Shown here in pieces: positions 61,501 through 64,000 of a stretch of DNA of 64,000 nt (within the stretch, counting starts at the first letter, position 1; the number at the start of each line of letters is the position of its first letter). A program made the translations under genes and the position numbers. This DNA is from Chondrus crispus. Lineage: Eukaryota; Rhodophyta; Florideophyceae; Gigartinales; Gigartinaceae. The stretch spans positions 742,034-806,033 of the forward strand of contig NW_005179249.1 in NCBI RefSeq assembly GCF_000350225.1, written 5' to 3'. The notes beneath the pieces are model-generated. The model saw only the letters and a program-made list of their open reading frames with translations, made no database searches and was not told the DNA's origin.

Positions 61501-62872
61501 AGCGCATCGATCCGTCCGGCTTCGGCACTAATAAAACGGGCGACGCCCATTCTGACTGCGCCGGTTCGATGACTCCTGCTTCTAACATCTTCTGTACTTC
61601 TGCCTCCTCGACCTCCCGAGCCTTTGGACCGGCTCGGTAGGGAGCTTGTGCAATTGGCCTTGTATCCGGGGCCAGTTCAATCCGATGGACCGTGGTGTTG
61701 ATCTCACCGAGGGTCCCATCCCACATGCGGGAATACTTTTTCAACATTCGTCGGAATCTTTCGCGCAGCGGGTCCGGCACGTGGATCAGGTCGAGTTCCT
61801 TCACGTCCGGCGGGGGAGGCTCAATCCGCCGCTCCGGATTCGTAGTTGCCGTCGCGGAGAGCCTTTCCTCCCGTTCTCCTTGCTGTTCCTCGCGGTCTTG
61901 ATCCGACGGTTCGCATCTTGTCTCGCCCGTAGGCGTCTTGGTGGAATTAGGAAAAATTTCCTTCTTCCTTTCTTGAATTCTGAGAACTTCACCAATGGTG
62001 GTTTTGCTCTCGAGCGCGGCTCTCGGGTGCGGTAATAATTCTGCCACCACTTGGCTTTTTTGCACCCTGACAGGGTACGTCCTAAACTTTGCAACGAGTA
62101 AACGAAATGGCCGTTCGGGCTCAACCTGAACGACACCATTCGTGCACGTCAACCCGTGCCTTTCGTACAACGACGAGTACGGCTGAACCACAACCAAGCC
62201 CGCCCTCTTCGAGGTGCATTCCATGACGCGTTGTGTCCCTGGCTCGATAGTCGTGGCTCTTGCCACTTTTACCTTAGGGGAAATTCGCTCCACCATTCCA
62301 TCATTCTCGTCCTCGCCCAGGACGAGATTCTTCTTCCCTTTTCTCGTCGAGAACCGTCTAACTATCGGAACCTCCGTGAAATCCGCCAACTCAACCATTT
62401 TCTTCCTTGGATAAATTGCTTCCACAAACCGGTCACAGTAGTCCGCGCCTGGAATTAGCGAGACTGCTAGTTTTTCGCATACAATAAACTCGGCTGCGGC
62501 CACAAATTTTCCAAGCCTCACAGGCATTCTAATCGGGCCGAGAGTCCGAAGTGGCCTATTGTTTGCGTCGCCAATGTCTTGGGTCGGTCCGTAGGACACT
62601 AGAGATTCCATTCCAGCCTGGAGTTCCGATTTTCGCACAAGGTTTGGTCCCGCGCTGGTGTCTAAAACAGACAACACCCGGCTCATCAATCCGATTGTGG
62701 GTCCGATGTCCGCGTAAACTTTGTAGTTTTTTCGCGCAAGAACCAAAATCTTCTCGGGACACTCCCTTCGCTTGACCCTGAACCAGGGTCTTCGAACTTC
62801 TTCCAGCGGATGATCTCGGGCTCGGCTCAGAATTTTCTTGACTTGAGCTGGCCCTTTGGGCTTATCCACCAA
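58535..62872 (-). CDS. pol: Pol polyprotein of a second chromovirus family (1445 codons, unbroken)
   Basis: Order: protease (VLDTSAGPNLV, near residues 69-79), reverse transcriptase (RFCVDYRRLNAVTVKDTYPL, YLDDIIIFS), RNase H (VDTDASDYQIG, SEKECLAVIW, TEH, QADALSRL), integrase zinc finger (HYAKLAGHPG, CAACARE), integrase core (VAIEILG, LLSDNGTQF, GQVERFNRTL), and C-terminal chromodomain (YVIDRVADHD, LKVEWYGYTPEDATWEP). The frame is unbroken, but three catalytic motifs are odd: protease D-T-S instead of D-T/S-G (Ser codon 62654-62656), RNase H TEH instead of TDH (60542-60544) and integrase E for the first catalytic D (59825-59827). The first codon counted is TTG; the nearest ATG lies just before the protease (GLMSRVLSVLD), as in the other family. 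Gag ends upstream in another frame. Confidence 0.9.
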   Translation of the reverse strand: MVDKPKGPAQVKKILSRARDHPLEEVRRPWFRVKRRECPEKILVLARKNYKVYADIGPTIGLMSRVLSVLDTSAGPNLVRKSELQAGMESLVSYGPTQDIGDANNRPLRTLGPIRMPVRLGKFVAAAEFIVCEKLAVSLIPGADYCDRFVEAIYPRKKMVELADFTEVPIVRRFSTRKGKKNLVLGEDENDGMVERISPKVKVARATTIEPGTQRVMECTSKRAGLVVVQPYSSLYERHGLTCTNGVVQVEPERPFRLLVAKFRTYPVRVQKSQVVAELLPHPRAALESKTTIGEVLRIQERKKEIFPNSTKTPTGETRCEPSDQDREEQQGEREERLSATATTNPERRIEPPPPDVKELDLIHVPDPLRERFRRMLKKYSRMWDGTLGEINTTVHRIELAPDTRPIAQAPYRAGPKAREVEEAEVQKMLEAGVIEPAQSEWASPVLLVPKPDGSMRFCVDYRRLNAVTVKDTYPLPRMDECLDSLGDTKVFSALDAISGYWQMPIPERDRDKTAFSCHSGLYRFSRMPFGLTNAPATFQRAMDILLSPFRWKCCLVYLDDIIIFSKSWEEHIVHVDEILSVLEKAGVKLKLRKCEFFVEKIKYLGHVVRPGTLEVDAARTVELEQVRYPQTQTQLRSFLGLCNVYRRFVPHYAKIAHPLNQLLKKGQPVQLEGFDEPCEKAFHKLKDAILAPPVLALPKKNLPYSVDTDASDYQIGAALFQTHPDAQRKPIEFFSRTLAAAERNYSVSEKECLAVIWAVQTLRPYLYGEHFIVYTEHASLRWLMNVTDPSERLIRWRLRLSEFDFEIKYKRGKANSQADALSRLRTAGETVDEIDDEIPCFMAEPAEGTVEDEDSFDGLDDILALEGGTAPERLDQFQAVTPEELIREQAVDPFCNRIKEEMDAGKMRTFSMETEELEGTLCRTAAEFVQVLISRSLRDRVLGLSHYAKLAGHPGGRKLYKTLRRYFYWPTMALDCYAVAKNCAACARERVKLRRNTKEMKLFTPKAPLEFVAIEILGKLITTKRGNWYILVISDRFSKLVRTVPLKKISAAHIAQAFVHHWVFVYGPPVKLLSDNGTQFTARFFQNVCRILGIRNVFTTTYHPQANGQVERFNRTLTSALRKYVGEHPKDWDLFSDAVTFAYNTQVHRTTNIAPFELVLARAPRSIALQAHPTLENFSSSRAYYLKWQSWLESLMRGADRSLRKEQARYKRNFDARLRKPQYEIPPGSYAFLRKEQGTASEPNHKLAQVATGPYQVKRSDQHTVVIAIGDQEERVSRDRVELASSPMDYAPITGLRQALQFLGAPELNEEGEVMEDEECPHTRAPTSGDQDNPISQAPTAETSPDLRDFGKSREEDELEDLQEGEGNSSEKGVETENTEYVIDRVADHDYQNGNLILKVEWYGYTPEDATWEPIEQLPRSAAVTYFRRKKLPLPPQVAHARVG

Positions 62873-62988
62873 TCCAACAACCTCCTCATCGGGGTCTGAT
62901 TTTTCCCGTAGGGACGGGGAACTGGGCTAAGTCCCGGGCACAGTACGTCGACCCTGTGCCTCTCGCGACTCATGCAAGATTCCCCTCT

Positions 62989-64000
62989 CTAGTTTTCCTG
63001 CCGTGGCGGGATCCTTCTCACATCCGACGGCGCGAGACCCGCGGCGGGCCCTCTGAAGGGTTGGTTCGACCTCGGCGTTGAAGCACTCGGTGCGCTCGCC
63101 GTCTGCGAATCGAACCAATTCTTGACCTTCAGGTAACTGGTCGATGGTATCCCTAACCTCTCCATCGGAGACAACGCCTCATAATTTTCCAAAACTCGGT
63201 GCATTTCTCGGAGGGAAAGAACGCACGTTGGCGCAGCGTGCCCCTTTCCATAGCAATTATAGCACACCAGTCCGTGCGTCTTGACGGGATATTGCGGCCT
63301 AGGCCCTCCACGGGCCGGCGGTCTTCCTTGACGTTGCGGCCTTCCCATCCAGCATGGCCTTCGAAACGTCGTACTCTTGTCTTCCATCGGAATGCGCGGC
63401 GCCGGCGTGTGGCCGCGCCCCCGAAACATCATCACGGGATCCGTGGGCTCTGAAAACGACTCCGTCGTGTATGTGGGTGTCGGTAAAGTTGACGACCCGC
63501 TTGCCCCGTAGTCCTCGTGTCCGTCGCCCTCCGAGGGCTCAATGAACTCGCCTTCGGCTACCAACGCGCCCTCGTAATGATTTTCGCTACTTCCATGCGC
63601 ACTGCGCTCATCTGACGCGAAAATTGACTCGGCTAAATGGACGGCGGCATGACTTTTGCGACCGGGATAAGAAGCCCTCGGCTTCTTACCTGCCCGGATC
63701 GTCGACGGCGTCTGGATCGTGACCTTCTTGGTCTTCTTGTCTTTAGCGCGGCTCGCCGAGCCATGCGCCTTCGCGTAATTCACTAGTCTCAAAAACGAAA
63801 CGTCTCGATTGTCTTGCCGGTATTGAGATACCATCGGCTTGATACTCGAATCGAGTCCTTCAATAAACATCGTCATTTGTTCTTCCATCGAATATACGTT
63901 TCCACATCGATTGCTCGCGTCCGTCAGACGGATATAAAATTCCATCTCGTCTTCAGACGGTCTTTGCTGAACCTCTCGCAATGCGAATACGGCTTGACGG
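62989..64000 (-). CDS. gag: Gag of the second chromovirus (5' end outside window)
   Basis: Open to the right edge with no ATG at the edge, so the 5' end is missing. It shows a Ty3-type capsid C-terminal region (QQRPSEDEMEFYIRLTDASN, MFIEGLDSSIKPMVSQYR), a variable linker, and one CCHC zinc knuckle, CYNCYGKGHAAPTC. It ends at TAG 62989-62991, followed by AGA. The gag frame then stays open to TGA 62827-62829. The pol frame is the -1 frame and opens after a TAG at 62927-62929, so the two overlap by about 97 nt. Thus UAG readthrough plus a -1 shift, or a 1-nt indel in an element that once had gag and pol in one frame, would fuse them. Confidence 0.85.
   Translation of the reverse strand, partial: RQAVFALREVQQRPSEDEMEFYIRLTDASNRCGNVYSMEEQMTMFIEGLDSSIKPMVSQYRQDNRDVSFLRLVNYAKAHGSASRAKDKKTKKVTIQTPSTIRAGKKPRASYPGRKSHAAVHLAESIFASDERSAHGSSENHYEGALVAEGEFIEPSEGDGHEDYGASGSSTLPTPTYTTESFSEPTDPVMMFRGRGHTPAPRIPMEDKSTTFRRPCWMGRPQRQGRPPARGGPRPQYPVKTHGLVCYNCYGKGHAAPTCVLSLREMHRVLENYEALSPMERLGIPSTSYLKVKNWFDSQTASAPSASTPRSNQPFRGPAAGLAPSDVRRIPPRQEN

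Overview
The window looks like nuclear DNA of a florideophyte-type red alga; Chondrus crispus or a close relative would fit, but this is inferred and no marker gene proves it. The evidence is a set of compact, GC-rich, almost intron-free eukaryotic genes, two proteins with plastid-type leaders (an acyl-activating enzyme and a ChaN-like protein), a mitochondrial fumarase with a presequence, and large blocks of chromodomain Ty3/gypsy retrotransposons separating small gene islands.

Layout. 1-5.3 kb is a dense gene island: the 3' part of a DEAD-box RNA helicase with GUCT domain, NC2-alpha/DRAP1, a small two-exon membrane protein, and fumarase on the minus strand. 5.3-18.5 kb is sparsely coding, with a Ser/Lys-rich protein, a DUF2415-type WD40 protein and a coiled-coil protein; it also contains an AT-rich block and a G24 run. 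18.6-26.7 kb is a second island: a small two-TM protein, the ChaN-like protein, the acyl-ACP/CoA synthetase (its 5' coding region broken by a 100-N assembly gap), and a large TRPC4AP/TRUSS-like protein.

27.6-46.4 kb is a three-layer transposon nest. A decayed pogo-like DNA transposase (27651-29048) is cut by a 17-kb insertion and resumes in frame at 46080. The insertion is a chromovirus whose gag was in turn hit by a related chromovirus; the 5-bp target duplication of that second hit is now in inverted orientation. The simplest history is nested insertion followed by inversion through recombination between the oppositely oriented elements. One internal copy has lost RT, RNase H and integrase by deletion between 10-bp direct repeats. 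The other keeps a full-length pol with two nonsense codons. In both copies gag and pol are in one frame, separated by a single UAG followed by hairpins, so pol is probably made by stop-codon readthrough.

46.4-58.5 kb holds a secreted-protein gene with one in-frame stop, an old AT-rich gypsy fragment, tandem repeats, and an unrecognised 575-residue ORF behind a TATA box. From 58.5 kb to the right edge a second chromovirus family runs on the minus strand. Its 1445-residue pol ORF is unbroken, but three catalytic motifs (protease, RNase H, integrase) carry unusual residues. Its gag also ends in UAG-AGR.

Apart from the transposable elements the genes are ordinary housekeeping or hypothetical genes with no operon-like relationship. 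The heptamer TACTGTA/TACAGTA recurs upstream of several of them and in the LTRs.
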